Source: Sporichthyaceae bacterium (GTDB taxonomy: Bacteria; Actinomycetota; Actinomycetes; JACCYY01). Taken from it: a DNA stretch of 12,332 nt. The notes beneath the pieces are model-generated. The model was not told the DNA's origin and made no database searches. It worked only from the letters and a program-made list of their open reading frames with translations. This document shows positions 1 to 6,254 of this stretch, piece by piece. Each line of letters begins with the position of its first letter. Position 1 is the stretch's first letter. Both the position numbers and the translations under genes were made by a program. Location: NCBI GenBank assembly GCA_013696235.1, contig JACCYY010000007.1, forward strand, positions 1 to 12,332. The letters run 5' to 3'.

Positions 1-374
1 CCGTCGAAGACGACGACGTCGCCACGCTCGATCTCGCCGAAGCGGTAGGCGAGCTTGTTCACGAGGACCCGGTCGCCGACGAGGAGCGTGTTCTCCATCG
101 ACTCGGACGGGATGAAGAACGCCTGGACGAGAAAGGTCTTGATCAGGAACGCGAGGACGAGCGCGACGAGCACCAGGATCGGCAGTTCGCGCCAGAACGA
201 CTTGCGCTCCTCTGGCGCCGGTTCGTCCTCGGCGTCGGCGACCTCGCGGTCCTCGACAGGGAGGGCAGCACCGTCGGAACCGGTCGCTGCGTCCGCGGGA
301 GCGCCGCCTGCCGTCGCACCGCTCCCGGGTGCGCCGCTGCTCACGGGCGTACGGGTCGGGTCGGTGCTCGTCAC
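1..374 (-). CDS. lepB: Signal peptidase I (LepB), 5' part; runs off the left edge
   Basis: Type I signal peptidase cleaves signal peptides from exported proteins at the outer face of the membrane. The visible 124 residues start at a GTG (374-372), 10 bases after the rplS stop. They show an acidic, Ala/Gly/Pro-rich cytoplasmic N-terminus of about 58 residues, one membrane segment (about residues 63-84, PILVLVALVLAFLIKTF), and then the family serine box FIPSESMENTL. By homology Ser92, just before Met93, is the nucleophile. The following DRVLVNKLAYRFGEIERGDVVVF matches the first beta strands of the protease domain. The catalytic lysine box lies beyond base 1. The Shine-Dalgarno is poor, so translation is probably coupled to rplS; a second in-frame GTG at codon 11 has no better site. 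The gene order rplS-lepB is common in actinobacteria. The family call is firm; the exact start is less so. Confidence 0.95.
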   Translation of the reverse strand, partial: MTSTDPTRTPVSSGAPGSGATAGGAPADAATGSDGAALPVEDREVADAEDEPAPEERKSFWRELPILVLVALVLAFLIKTFLVQAFFIPSESMENTLLVGDRVLVNKLAYRFGEIERGDVVVFD

Positions 375-384
375 GAGACGGAGC

Positions 385-747
385 TCAACGCGCAGCGGCC
401 GGGGTGTCGCGCCTCTGCTTGATCTTCGCGGCCTTGCCCCGAAGCTCGCGCAGGTAGTACAGCTTTGCCCGACGGACGTCACCGCGGCTCACGAGCTCGA
501 TCTTCTCGTAGATCGGGCTGTGCACCGGGAACGTGCGCTCGACGCCCACGCCGAAGCTCACCTTGCGGACCGTGAACGTCTCCCGGACACCACCGCCGTG
601 CCGACGGATCACCACACCCTGGAAGATCTGGACCCGGGAGCGGGTGCCCTCGATGACCCGGACGTGGACCTTGACCGTGTCGCCGGGACGGAACTCAGGG
701 ACGTCGTCGCGCAGCGACGCGGCGTCGAGGTGGTCGAGGCTCTGCAT
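385..747 (-). CDS. rplS: 50S ribosomal protein L19
   Basis: L19 lies at the 30S-50S interface of the ribosome. The 120-residue product is the normal full length. Family landmarks are visible in order: [20 protein letters not shown] (19-38), [20 protein letters not shown] (41-60), [18 protein letters not shown] (61-78), [20 protein letters not shown] (79-98) and the basic [15 protein letters not shown] end. The ATG at 747 is preceded by AGGAAG (757-762) with 9 bases between, which fixes the start. It is separated from trmD by 169 bases holding several hairpins, so it may have its own control rather than simple read-through. lepB starts 10 bases after its stop. Confidence 0.98.
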   Translation of the reverse strand: MQSLDHLDAASLRDDVPEFRPGDTVKVHVRVIEGTRSRVQIFQGVVIRRHGGGVRETFTVRKVSFGVGVERTFPVHSPIYEKIELVSRGDVRRAKLYYLRELRGKAAKIKQRRDTPAAAR

Positions 748-756
748 GGGGAGTCA

Positions 757-762
757 CTTCCT
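757..762 (-). promoter_or_regulatory. Ribosome binding site of rplS
   Basis: The minus strand reads AGGAAG, ending 9 bases before the ATG at 747. It is one of the clearer Shine-Dalgarno sites in the window, and it sits just downstream of a hairpin (770-786) that could influence its access. Confidence 0.75.
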
Positions 763-769
763 GGCGGTG

Positions 770-786
770 CCACGGGTCACCCGCGG
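770..786 (-). other. Hairpin next to the rplS ribosome binding site
   Basis: The minus strand reads CCGCGGGTGACCCGTGG. This can fold into seven pairs (one G-U) closed by a TGA loop. It ends 7 bases before the AGGAAG site of rplS. No U-run follows, so it is not a canonical terminator. It may be part of an L19 leader; the function is inferred only. Confidence 0.45.
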
Positions 787-808
787 TTCGAGTGGGGTCT
801 GGGTGTGG

Positions 809-836
809 TGGTGGTCGCGCGTAGCGACGACCACCA
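809..836 (-). other. Strong hairpin in the trmD-rplS spacer
   Basis: A perfect 9-bp inverted repeat (809-817 with 828-836, plus-strand arms TGGTGGTCG and CGACCACCA) encloses 10 bases. Three further inner pairs are possible if A827 is bulged out. No U-run follows on either strand, so simple intrinsic termination is unlikely. It could be a leader element for rplS, an RNA processing site, or an RNA-stability stem. Confidence 0.5.
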
Positions 837-878
837 TGGTCACCCGGGACGCGGAGCGTTTCCCCCCGTGGCAGGAGG

Positions 879-892
879 CCCGGCAGGCCGGG
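879..892 (-). other. GC hairpin after trmD
   Basis: CCCGGC and GCCGGG arms (879-884, 887-892) form a tight stem 24 bases after the trmD stop. Actinobacterial terminators often lack a U-run, so this could partly terminate or stabilise the upstream mRNA, or be the first stem of an rplS leader. The evidence is structural only. Confidence 0.35.
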
Positions 893-916
893 TCGCAGGC
901 GTTGGGTGACGGTCGA

Positions 917-1717
917 TCAGTCTGCCACAGTGCGATCGGCGCGGTGAAATCCGTACGGATCGGCGCGGAAGCCGAGGGCGGCAAGGGTGTCCCGCTCCTC
1001 GGCGGAGAGTGACGCGGGCGGCAGACGGGCGAGCAGGTCAGGTCGGCGCTCGGCGGTGCGGGACAGGGCGGCGTGCCGGCGCCACCGGGCGATCTCCGCG
1101 TGGTGGCCGGACAGGAGAACCTCGGGGACCTCCCGGCCGCGCCACGACGCCGGCTTCGTGTAGACGGGGTACTCCAGGACCCCCTCCATGTGGGACTCCT
1201 CGACCAGGGACTCCGGGTTCCCGACCACGCCGGGCAGCAGCCGGGCAGCCGCCTCGACGAGCACCAGGGCGGCCGCCTCCCCACCGGCGAGCACGTAGTC
1301 GCCCAGCGAGACCTCGTCCACCTCGAGCCAGGTGGCGGCCTCCTCCAGCACCCGGTGGTCGATGCCTTCGTACCGTCCGCACGCGATCACGAGCCAGGGC
1401 TCGGCGGCGAGCTCGGCGGCTACGGCTTGGGTGAGCAGCCGACCGGCCGGCGTCGGCACCACCAGGCAAGGCCGGACGCTGCCGCCACGGCCGCCGCACA
1501 CGGCCTCGATCGCTTGGCTCCAAGGCTCCGGGCGCATGACCATGCCGGCGCCACCGCCGAACGGCGTGTCGTCGACGGACCGGTGCCGGTCCGTCGTCCA
1601 GCGCCGGAGATCGTGCACGCGCAGGTCGAGCAGGCCGTTCTCCCGGGCCTTGCCCACGAGCGAGAGCTCGAGCGGGGCGAGGTAGTCGGGAAAGATCGTG
1701 AGGACGTCGACGCGCAC
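917..1717 (-). CDS. trmD: tRNA (guanine-N1)-methyltransferase TrmD
   Basis: TrmD uses S-adenosylmethionine to make m1G at position 37 of tRNAs with G36, which prevents +1 frameshifting. The 266-residue protein is close to the usual length. Visible family blocks are [13 protein letters not shown] at the N-terminus, [17 protein letters not shown] (49-65), the trefoil-knot cofactor loops [15 protein letters not shown] (111-125) and [11 protein letters not shown] (137-147), [11 protein letters not shown] (160-170), and the tRNA-binding tail [20 protein letters not shown] (186-205). Where E. coli-type enzymes carry the catalytic Asp, this protein appears to have Glu174 (EESH). The GTG start at 1717 follows the rimM stop by one base (TGA-C-GTG) with GAGGG just upstream, so the two are translationally coupled. 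About 30 extra residues at the C-terminus are variable in the family. Confidence 0.97.
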   Translation of the reverse strand: MRVDVLTIFPDYLAPLELSLVGKARENGLLDLRVHDLRRWTTDRHRSVDDTPFGGGAGMVMRPEPWSQAIEAVCGGRGGSVRPCLVVPTPAGRLLTQAVAAELAAEPWLVIACGRYEGIDHRVLEEAATWLEVDEVSLGDYVLAGGEAAALVLVEAAARLLPGVVGNPESLVEESHMEGVLEYPVYTKPASWRGREVPEVLLSGHHAEIARWRRHAALSRTAERRPDLLARLPPASLSAEERDTLAALGFRADPYGFHRADRTVAD

Positions 1718-1718
1718 G

Positions 1719-2291
1719 TCAGCCCTCGCCGGCCGGGCCCGGCCCCTCTGGTTTCACGACCGTTCCGGTGTCGGGTTCGGCGTCCGCGCTCAGATCGTCG
1801 AGGAGCCCTGGCGGCGCCTCGACGACGAGTCGGCCGCCGGCGACGTCGACGGTGGGGACGATCGCGGCCACGAACGGGATCATGGCCGCCGGCGCGTCCG
1901 GGCGGTCCAGGACGAGCAGGTCGTGGCCGGGCTGGTGCAGGACGTCGGCGACCGTGCCGATCGTGGCACCGGCGCCGTCGACGGCCGTCAGCCCGACCAG
2001 CTCGTGGTCGTAGAACGCGTCCGGGTCCGTCGACGGTGCCTCCTCGACCAGGAGCCGGACGCCGACGACTGACTCAGCACTGGTCCGGTCCTGGTGACCG
2101 GCGAACCGGACCAGCAGGCGGCCCTGGTGCGAGCGGACGGTCTCGATCCTGAGTGGGCCGGCCTCCGGCGGATCCGTCGCCAGGACCGTACCGACCACGA
2201 ACCGGACGTCAGGGTCGTCGGTGCGGACGTGCACCGCCACCTCGCCGCGTACACCGTGCGGACGAGTGACGCGGCCAGCGACGAGCTGCAC
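1719..2291 (-). CDS. rimM: 16S rRNA processing protein RimM
   Basis: RimM is a 30S assembly factor that binds near S19 and helps mature the 16S head. The 190 residues show the N-terminal RimM domain ([20 protein letters not shown], 4-23) and then the PRC-barrel (about 93-165). The barrel starts at [20 protein letters not shown] and continues with [17 protein letters not shown] and the [20 protein letters not shown] strands. The last 25 residues are an acidic to Gly/Pro-rich tail. The GTG start lies 9 bases after the khpA stop. The only ribosome-site-like run, AAGGG, falls inside the khpA end, which suggests coupling. Confidence 0.96.
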   Translation of the reverse strand: MQLVAGRVTRPHGVRGEVAVHVRTDDPDVRFVVGTVLATDPPEAGPLRIETVRSHQGRLLVRFAGHQDRTSAESVVGVRLLVEEAPSTDPDAFYDHELVGLTAVDGAGATIGTVADVLHQPGHDLLVLDRPDAPAAMIPFVAAIVPTVDVAGGRLVVEAPPGLLDDLSADAEPDTGTVVKPEGPGPAGEG

Positions 2292-2300
2292 GCGGCGGGG

Positions 2301-2546
2301 TCAGCGACCCTTGTCGACGTCGACGAAGTCGACGCGGATGGACTGCCGCGAGCCGCCGAGGGAGTTCACGACCGTGCGCAGCGCGGTCGCGGTGCGGCCC
2401 GCGCGACCGATCACCTTGCCCAGGTCCTCCGGGTGCACCCGCACCTCGAGGAGCTGGCCGTGGCGCATCTCGCGCGGGCGGACGTCGACGTCGTCGGGGT
2501 GCTCGACGATCCCGCGCACCAGGTGCTCGAGCGCCTCGGCGAGCAC
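2301..2546 (-). CDS. khpA: KH-domain RNA-binding protein (KhpA family)
   Basis: This 81-residue single KH-domain protein is of the type found next to rpsP in Gram-positive bacteria (KhpA/YlqC). It reads MLAEALEHLVRGIVEHPDDV, then a beta strand LLEVRVHPEDLGKVIG with the KH GxxG loop GRAG (47-50), then RTATALRTVVNSLGG and a terminal beta strand. The GTG start at 2546 follows the rpsP stop by a single base (TGA-C-GTG), with AAGG just before it. KhpA usually pairs with KhpB/Jag and binds many RNAs; khpB is not in this window. It is fused in frame upstream to no other gene. The open frame continues upstream antisense-like through rpsP without meaning. Confidence 0.93.
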   Translation of the reverse strand: MLAEALEHLVRGIVEHPDDVDVRPREMRHGQLLEVRVHPEDLGKVIGRAGRTATALRTVVNSLGGSRQSIRVDFVDVDKGR

Positions 2547-2547
2547 G

Positions 2548-3213
2548 TCAGGCCTTGGGCTCGGGCTCGGTGTCACCGGCGGGCGAGGTGCTGTCCGCCG
2601 GCGCGGTCTCGCTGGTGGGCGCGTCGTCGCTGGCGGGCGCGGGATCGCCGGGCGCCGAGGTGTCGTCTGCCGACGTCGTGACGTCAGCGGATGCGGGCGT
2701 GCCGGCGGGAGTCTTCGCGTCGACGGAGGCCGCCGAATCGGCGTCGTCGGCCTTCGGAGCCGTGGCGTCGGCCTCGGGAGTGGCGCGCTTCGTCGCCTTC
2801 GCGGCGTCCCGGCCCCGGCGCGGGGCAGAACCCGAGCCGGCGCGGCCGACCGCCTTGGAGTCATCGACGTCTGCGTGGGCCAGCGCGACCGCAGCCTGGT
2901 AGGCCTCGGTCCGCGACGACTTCGGCGCAGCGACGAGGAGCGGCGGCGGCGCCGGCTCACCCTTGAACGCCTGCCAGTCGCCGGTCCGCTTGAGGATCGC
3001 CAGCACCGGCTCGGTGGGCTGCGCGCCGACGCCCAGCCAGTAGGCCACCCGCTCGGGGTTCACCACCATCCGGGACGGGTTCTCCATGGGGTGGTAGATG
3101 CCGATCTCCTCGATCGCCCGACCGTCCCGCTGGGTCCGGGAGTCGGCGACGACGACGCGGTAGTACGGCGCACGGATCTTGCCCATGCGCTTGAGCTTGA
3201 TCTTGACGGCCAC
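2548..3213 (-). CDS. rpsP: 30S ribosomal protein S16 with a long acidic/Ala-Pro-Ser-Thr tail
   Basis: S16 is a primary assembly protein of the 30S body. The core is [20 protein letters not shown] (1-20), then [39 protein letters not shown] and [17 protein letters not shown], ending near residue 87. That is the full size of the E. coli-type protein. Another roughly 134 residues follow: a basic stretch ([12 protein letters not shown], 132-143) and then a low-complexity Asp/Ala/Pro/Ser/Thr run to residue 221. Actinobacterial S16 proteins commonly have an Ala-rich extension, but this one is long. The GTG at 3213 is preceded by AGGAG (3225-3229, 11 bases away). An in-frame ATG at 3363 would add 50 residues unlike S16 and is rejected. 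It is the first gene of the rpsP-khpA-rimM-trmD run. Confidence 0.97.
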   Translation of the reverse strand: MAVKIKLKRMGKIRAPYYRVVVADSRTQRDGRAIEEIGIYHPMENPSRMVVNPERVAYWLGVGAQPTEPVLAILKRTGDWQAFKGEPAPPPLLVAAPKSSRTEAYQAAVALAHADVDDSKAVGRAGSGSAPRRGRDAAKATKRATPEADATAPKADDADSAASVDAKTPAGTPASADVTTSADDTSAPGDPAPASDDAPTSETAPADSTSPAGDTEPEPKA

Positions 3214-3224
3214 GGGTCTAGATG

Positions 3225-3229
3225 CTCCT
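3225..3229 (-). promoter_or_regulatory. Ribosome binding site of rpsP
   Basis: AGGAG on the minus strand, 11 bases before the GTG at 3213. Together with the conserved MAVKIKL N-terminus it decides the rpsP start against longer in-frame options. Confidence 0.75.
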
Positions 3230-3343
3230 GATGCTCTGAGATGGTGAAGCGACCTGCGACCGCGTGGGGACGACGGTGGGCCGGATCGATGGACGCGGTG
3301 CTCGCGGTTGAGAGGGACCACGGACGCCGACGTTCGACGGGTC

Positions 3344-3374
3344 ATCATGCCAGACAACTCCATGTACTTCGCAA
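3344..3374 (-). promoter_or_regulatory. Candidate promoter of the rpsP operon
   Basis: On the minus strand, TTGCGA (3369-3374) lies 19 bases upstream of CATGAT (3344-3349), which is directly preceded by TGG, an extended -10 feature. Each box matches four of six consensus bases. The spacing is longer than ideal and the predicted leader would be about 120 bases. It is only a candidate; no transcript data are visible. Confidence 0.3.
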
Positions 3375-3574
3375 TCTCGCTGCTTCACCGCACTGGAGGT
3401 CCTGAGTACATGCCGTCGGCCTTCTTCAGCGGGTGATGTCCCCAGTGCGCGCGGTACGTCGGTACATACCGTCGGCGATCTCCCGCGGTTCACGTCCCCA
3501 GTGAGCGCGGTAGGGCAGTACGGGCAGTCGGCGTTCTTCTGCGGTTCAGCTCCCGCGGCCGCGCAGGACGCCAG
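3351..3574. repeat. Degenerate 56-bp tandem direct repeat array
   Basis: Two adjacent 56-base units, 3407-3462 and 3463-3518, begin TACAT(G/A)CCGTCGGC and share the block GTCCCCAGTG(C/A)GCGCGGTA. By hand count they match at 44 of 56 positions. A third unit (3519-3574) matches for its first 30 bases (TAC, AGTCGGCG, TCT, GCGGTTCA) and then decays. The segment 3361-3406 looks like a more decayed fourth copy: on the minus strand it has GTGAA and GAGATTGCG where the second unit has GTGAA and GAGATCGCC. A 56-base unit is not a multiple of three, so this is not a protein repeat. No recognised transposon or REP family. Confidence 0.7.
3361..3412. repeat. Inverted repeat CATGTACT / AGTACATG near the rpsP promoter
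   Basis: Perfect 8-base arms at 3361-3368 and 3405-3412 enclose 36 bases. The left arm falls between the candidate -35 and -10 boxes of rpsP, and the right arm overlaps the start of a 56-bp unit. It could be a regulator site or a chance result of repeat sequence; function unknown. Confidence 0.35.
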
Positions 3575-3597
3575 CACCCGGCCGGGGCATCGGCTGG
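3571..3597 (-). terminator. Possible terminator after the ffh-amidohydrolase pair
   Basis: Seven bases past the amidohydrolase stop, CCAGC and GCTGG arms enclose a GC core with its own CCC/GGG pairing. There is no U-run, so termination is only plausible. It overlaps the decayed end of the third 56-bp unit. Confidence 0.25.
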
Positions 3598-3603
3598 AGC
3601 GCG

Positions 3604-4710
3604 CTACGCCACCACGCGACCGCGCAGCACCACGCGCGCCGGGTGCCGCAGCACGCCGAGGTCGACGAGGGGGTCGCCATCGAGCACCAGGAAGTCGGCT
3701 GGGTCCCCTTGGGCGACGCCGGACGGCCGACCGAGCCACGCCCGAGCCCGCCAGGTGGCGGCGCCCAGGGCGTCGGCGGGGGTCAGCCCGATGCGGTGGA
3801 GCGCCTGCACCTCGTGCCCGACCAACCCGTGCGCGAGGGAGCCGCCCGCGTCGGTGCCTGCGTAGATCGGTACGCCCGCCTCGTAGGCGGCCCGCATCGT
3901 CTCTGGCAGGCGCTCGTGCAGACGACGGATGTGGGCGGCGTACACCGGGAACTTGCGCTCGCCCTGCGCCGCGTACCTGGGGAAGTTGGCGATCTGGACG
4001 AGCGTCGGCACGAGCGCGACCTGCCGTTCGGCCATCGTCGGCAGGAGTTCGTCGGTCACCCCGGTGCCGTGCTCGAGGCAGTCGATCCCGGCCGCGAGGA
4101 GGTCGGGCAACGACTCCGTCGAGAACACGTGGGCGGTGACCCGCGCGCCGAGCTCGTGGGCGCGCGCGATCGCCGGACCAAGGACCTCGCCCGGCCAGCA
4201 GGGGGCGAGGTCACCGCGGTCGCGGTCGATCCAGTCGCCGACGAGCTTCACCCAGCCGTCGCCACGGCCGGCCTGGTGCGCCACCTCCGCGACCAGGTCC
4301 TCGGGCTCGATCTCCGCGCCGTAGCCGGGGATGTAGCGCCGGGTCCGGGCGATGTGACGACCGGCCCGGATGATCTTCGGCAGGTCCTCCCGGTCGTCCA
4401 TCCAGCGCGTGTCTGCTGCGCTGCCGGCGTCGCGCACGAGCAACGTCCCGGCGGCCCGCTCGGTGAGCGCCTGCGCCTCCTGCTGGTCCCGCGGCACCGC
4501 TCCATGGCTGTCCAGGCCGATGTGGCAGTGCGCGTCCACCAGGCCGGGAACGATGAAGCCCTGCCCCACCGTCGTGGCGCTGCGCACCGGGTCGTACGTG
4601 ACCCGGCCGTCGACGACGTAGAGGTCGCGGTGCTCGCCGTCTGGCAGCACGACCCCGCGGACATGGAGCGGCGGGCGGCCCGCGGTCACCGGACCCGGCT
4701 CGACGATCAC
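3604..4710 (-). CDS. Metal-dependent amidohydrolase (imidazolonepropionase/prolidase-like)
   Basis: A 368-residue cytoplasmic amidohydrolase-superfamily protein; the substrate is unknown. Visible metal-site landmarks of the TIM-barrel fold are the HxH motif (VDAHCHIGLD; His61, His63), a candidate carboxylated lysine (GWVKLVGDW; Lys155), His194 (VTAHVFS), His214 (CLEHGTG) and Asp287 (YAGTDAGG). A composite beta domain frames the barrel: the N-terminal VVDGRV and the C-terminal GDPADFLVLDGDPLVDLGVL with VVLRGRVVA. This is the usual layout of hydrolases of cyclic amides or dipeptides. The GTG start overlaps the ffh stop by four bases (GTGA), and no separate ribosome site is seen, so it is co-translated with ffh. 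From memory, M. tuberculosis also has an amidohydrolase-like gene beside ffh (Rv2915c), so the pairing may be old. All key metal ligands are present, so it is probably active. Confidence 0.9.
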   Translation of the reverse strand: MIVEPGPVTAGRPPLHVRGVVLPDGEHRDLYVVDGRVTYDPVRSATTVGQGFIVPGLVDAHCHIGLDSHGAVPRDQQEAQALTERAAGTLLVRDAGSAADTRWMDDREDLPKIIRAGRHIARTRRYIPGYGAEIEPEDLVAEVAHQAGRGDGWVKLVGDWIDRDRGDLAPCWPGEVLGPAIARAHELGARVTAHVFSTESLPDLLAAGIDCLEHGTGVTDELLPTMAERQVALVPTLVQIANFPRYAAQGERKFPVYAAHIRRLHERLPETMRAAYEAGVPIYAGTDAGGSLAHGLVGHEVQALHRIGLTPADALGAATWRARAWLGRPSGVAQGDPADFLVLDGDPLVDLGVLRHPARVVLRGRVVA

Positions 4711-6254
4711 CGCGGCGGCGGTGGCAGCAGATCCCTGAGCTCGGCCGGGAGCTCGAACGCGCTCGCGTCGGCCGACCCGCCGGTCTCGGCGATCGGCGCT
4801 CCGTGCCCTGCGGCGGCGCGCTTCGCGGGGTTGCCGCTGCGACCCGACCGGCCCTTGTTCTTCCCGGCGGCCTTGCGCTGCTGCTGCTGCTTCGCGTGAC
4901 GTCCGCGACCCGGAGTGCCCACGCCGGGCAGCCCCGGCATGCCCGGGAACCCGCCCTTGCCCATCTGGGCCATCATCTTCTGCGCGTCGAGGAACCGCTC
5001 GACCAGCCGGTTCACGTCCGACACCTGGCTGCCGGATCCTCGCGCGATGCGGGCTCGGCGGGACCCGTTGAGGCTCTTGGGGCTTTCCCGTTCACCCGGC
5101 GTCATGGAGCGGATGATCGCCTCGACCCGGTCGAGCTCGCGGTCGTCGATGCTGTCGATCTGCTCCCGCATGTCGGCCGCGCCGGGGAGCATGCCGAGCA
5201 GCTTCGAGAAGGAGCCCATCTTCCGGACGGCCTGCATCTGGGACAGGAAGTCCTCGAGCGTGAACCCGCTGCCGGCCTGCAGCTTGGCCGCCATCTCCTC
5301 GGCCTGCTCGCTGTCGAACGCCTGCTCGGCCCGCTCGATCAGCGTGAGCATGTCGCCCATCCCGAGGATGCGCGATGCCATGCGCTCGGGATGGAAGACG
5401 TCGAAGTCGGTGAGCTGCTCGCCGTTGGAGGCGAAGAGGATCTGGCGCCCGGTGACCTCGGCGATGGACAGCGCCGCTCCGCCGCGGGCGTCGCCGTCGA
5501 GCTTGGCGAGCACGACGCCGTCGAAGCCGACGCCGTCGCGGAACGCCTCCGCCGTACGGACCGCGTCCTGGCCGATCATCGCGTCGACGACGAACAGGAT
5601 CTCGTGCGGGTCGACCGCGTCGCGGATGTCGGACGCCTGCTGCATGAGCTCGACGTCCACACCGAGCCGGCCGGCGGTGTCGACCACGACGACGTCGAAG
5701 AGCTTCTCCCGGGCGTAGGTCATCGACAGCTCGGCGACCCGCACCGGGTCGCCGACGCCGTTGCCGGGTTCGGGCGCGAAGACGGTGACGCCGGCCCGCT
5801 CGCCGACGACCTGGAGCTGGGTGACTGCGTTCGGGCGCTGCAGGTCGCACGCGACGAGCAGCGGCTGGTGCCCCTGCGACTTGAGCCAGAGGCCGAGCTT
5901 GCCGGCCAGCGTGGTCTTGCCGGCGCCCTGAAGACCAGCCAGCAAGATCACGGTCGGTGGCGTCTTGGCGAACCGGAGCCGACGGGTCTCCCCGCCGATC
6001 ACGGCGATGAGCTCCTCGTTCACGATCTTGATGAGCTGCTGCGCGGGGTTGAGCGCCTGGTGCACCTCCGCGCCGCGCGCCCGTTCCTTGACCCGGTCGA
6101 GGAACGTCTTCACGACGGCGAGGTTGACGTCGGCCTCGAGCAGGGCGACCCGGATCTCGCGCGCGGTCGCCTCGATGTCCGCGTCGGACAGCCGGCCCTT
6201 GCTGCGCAAGGACCGGAACGTCGCGGAGAGGCGGTCGGTCAGGGTGTCGAACAC
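4707..6254 (-). CDS. ffh: Signal recognition particle GTPase Ffh (SRP54)
   Basis: Ffh binds 4.5S RNA and hydrophobic signal sequences on nascent chains, and docks with FtsY. The 515-residue order is typical: N domain (1 to about 90, with ALLEADVNLAVVK), G domain with P-loop GLQGAGKTT (107-115), the DLQRP element (137-141), DTAGR (192-196) and KLDGDARGG (251-259), then the M domain (about 300-435). The M domain has GSGFTLEDFLSQM, the linker IRSMTPGERESPKSLNGSRR, and the RNA-binding RIARGSGSQVSDVNRLVERF helix. A Gly/Lys/Gln-rich basic tail follows, ending FELPAELRDLLPPPP. In the fourth GTPase motif, residue 250 is Ala where Thr is usual (AKLD, not TKLD). The GTG start at 6254 has only a weak AAAGG upstream. 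A divergent gene, tetR, lies 133 bases away. Confidence 0.97.
   Translation of the reverse strand: MFDTLTDRLSATFRSLRSKGRLSDADIEATAREIRVALLEADVNLAVVKTFLDRVKERARGAEVHQALNPAQQLIKIVNEELIAVIGGETRRLRFAKTPPTVILLAGLQGAGKTTLAGKLGLWLKSQGHQPLLVACDLQRPNAVTQLQVVGERAGVTVFAPEPGNGVGDPVRVAELSMTYAREKLFDVVVVDTAGRLGVDVELMQQASDIRDAVDPHEILFVVDAMIGQDAVRTAEAFRDGVGFDGVVLAKLDGDARGGAALSIAEVTGRQILFASNGEQLTDFDVFHPERMASRILGMGDMLTLIERAEQAFDSEQAEEMAAKLQAGSGFTLEDFLSQMQAVRKMGSFSKLLGMLPGAADMREQIDSIDDRELDRVEAIIRSMTPGERESPKSLNGSRRARIARGSGSQVSDVNRLVERFLDAQKMMAQMGKGGFPGMPGLPGVGTPGRGRHAKQQQQRKAAGKNKGRSGRSGNPAKRAAAGHGAPIAETGGSADASAFELPAELRDLLPPPPR

Larger units (their letters stand above)
3214..3603. other. 390-base non-coding region between the amidohydrolase gene and rpsP
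   Basis: Nothing convincing is encoded here: frames on both strands are broken or low-complexity. From right to left on the minus strand it holds a possible terminator after the amidohydrolase gene (3571-3597), the 56-bp repeat array (3351-3574), a possible promoter (3344-3374) overlapping the last repeat copy, and about 120 bases of leader ending with the rpsP ribosome site. It must carry whatever promoter drives the rpsP-rimM-trmD run if that is not read through from ffh. Confidence 0.6.

Noticed and set aside
3214..3363. In-frame ATG at 3363 that would add 50 residues to S16
   Set aside because: The extension does not resemble S16, the family N-terminus MAVKIKL begins at 3213, and AGGAG sits 11 bases before that GTG.
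3407..3520. Peptide-like pattern (YRAHWG, ADGMY) in two repeat units on the minus strand
   Set aside because: The two copies fall in different reading frames because the unit is 56 bases, so the likeness comes from DNA repetition, not from a coding repeat.
3351..3574. 56-bp units as a CRISPR array
   Set aside because: Units are contiguous, with no unique spacers between constant repeats, and they have diverged from one another; no cas genes nearby.
3643..4899. Plus-strand open frame opposite the amidohydrolase gene
   Set aside because: Antisense to a protein with all metal ligands in place; no domain of its own.
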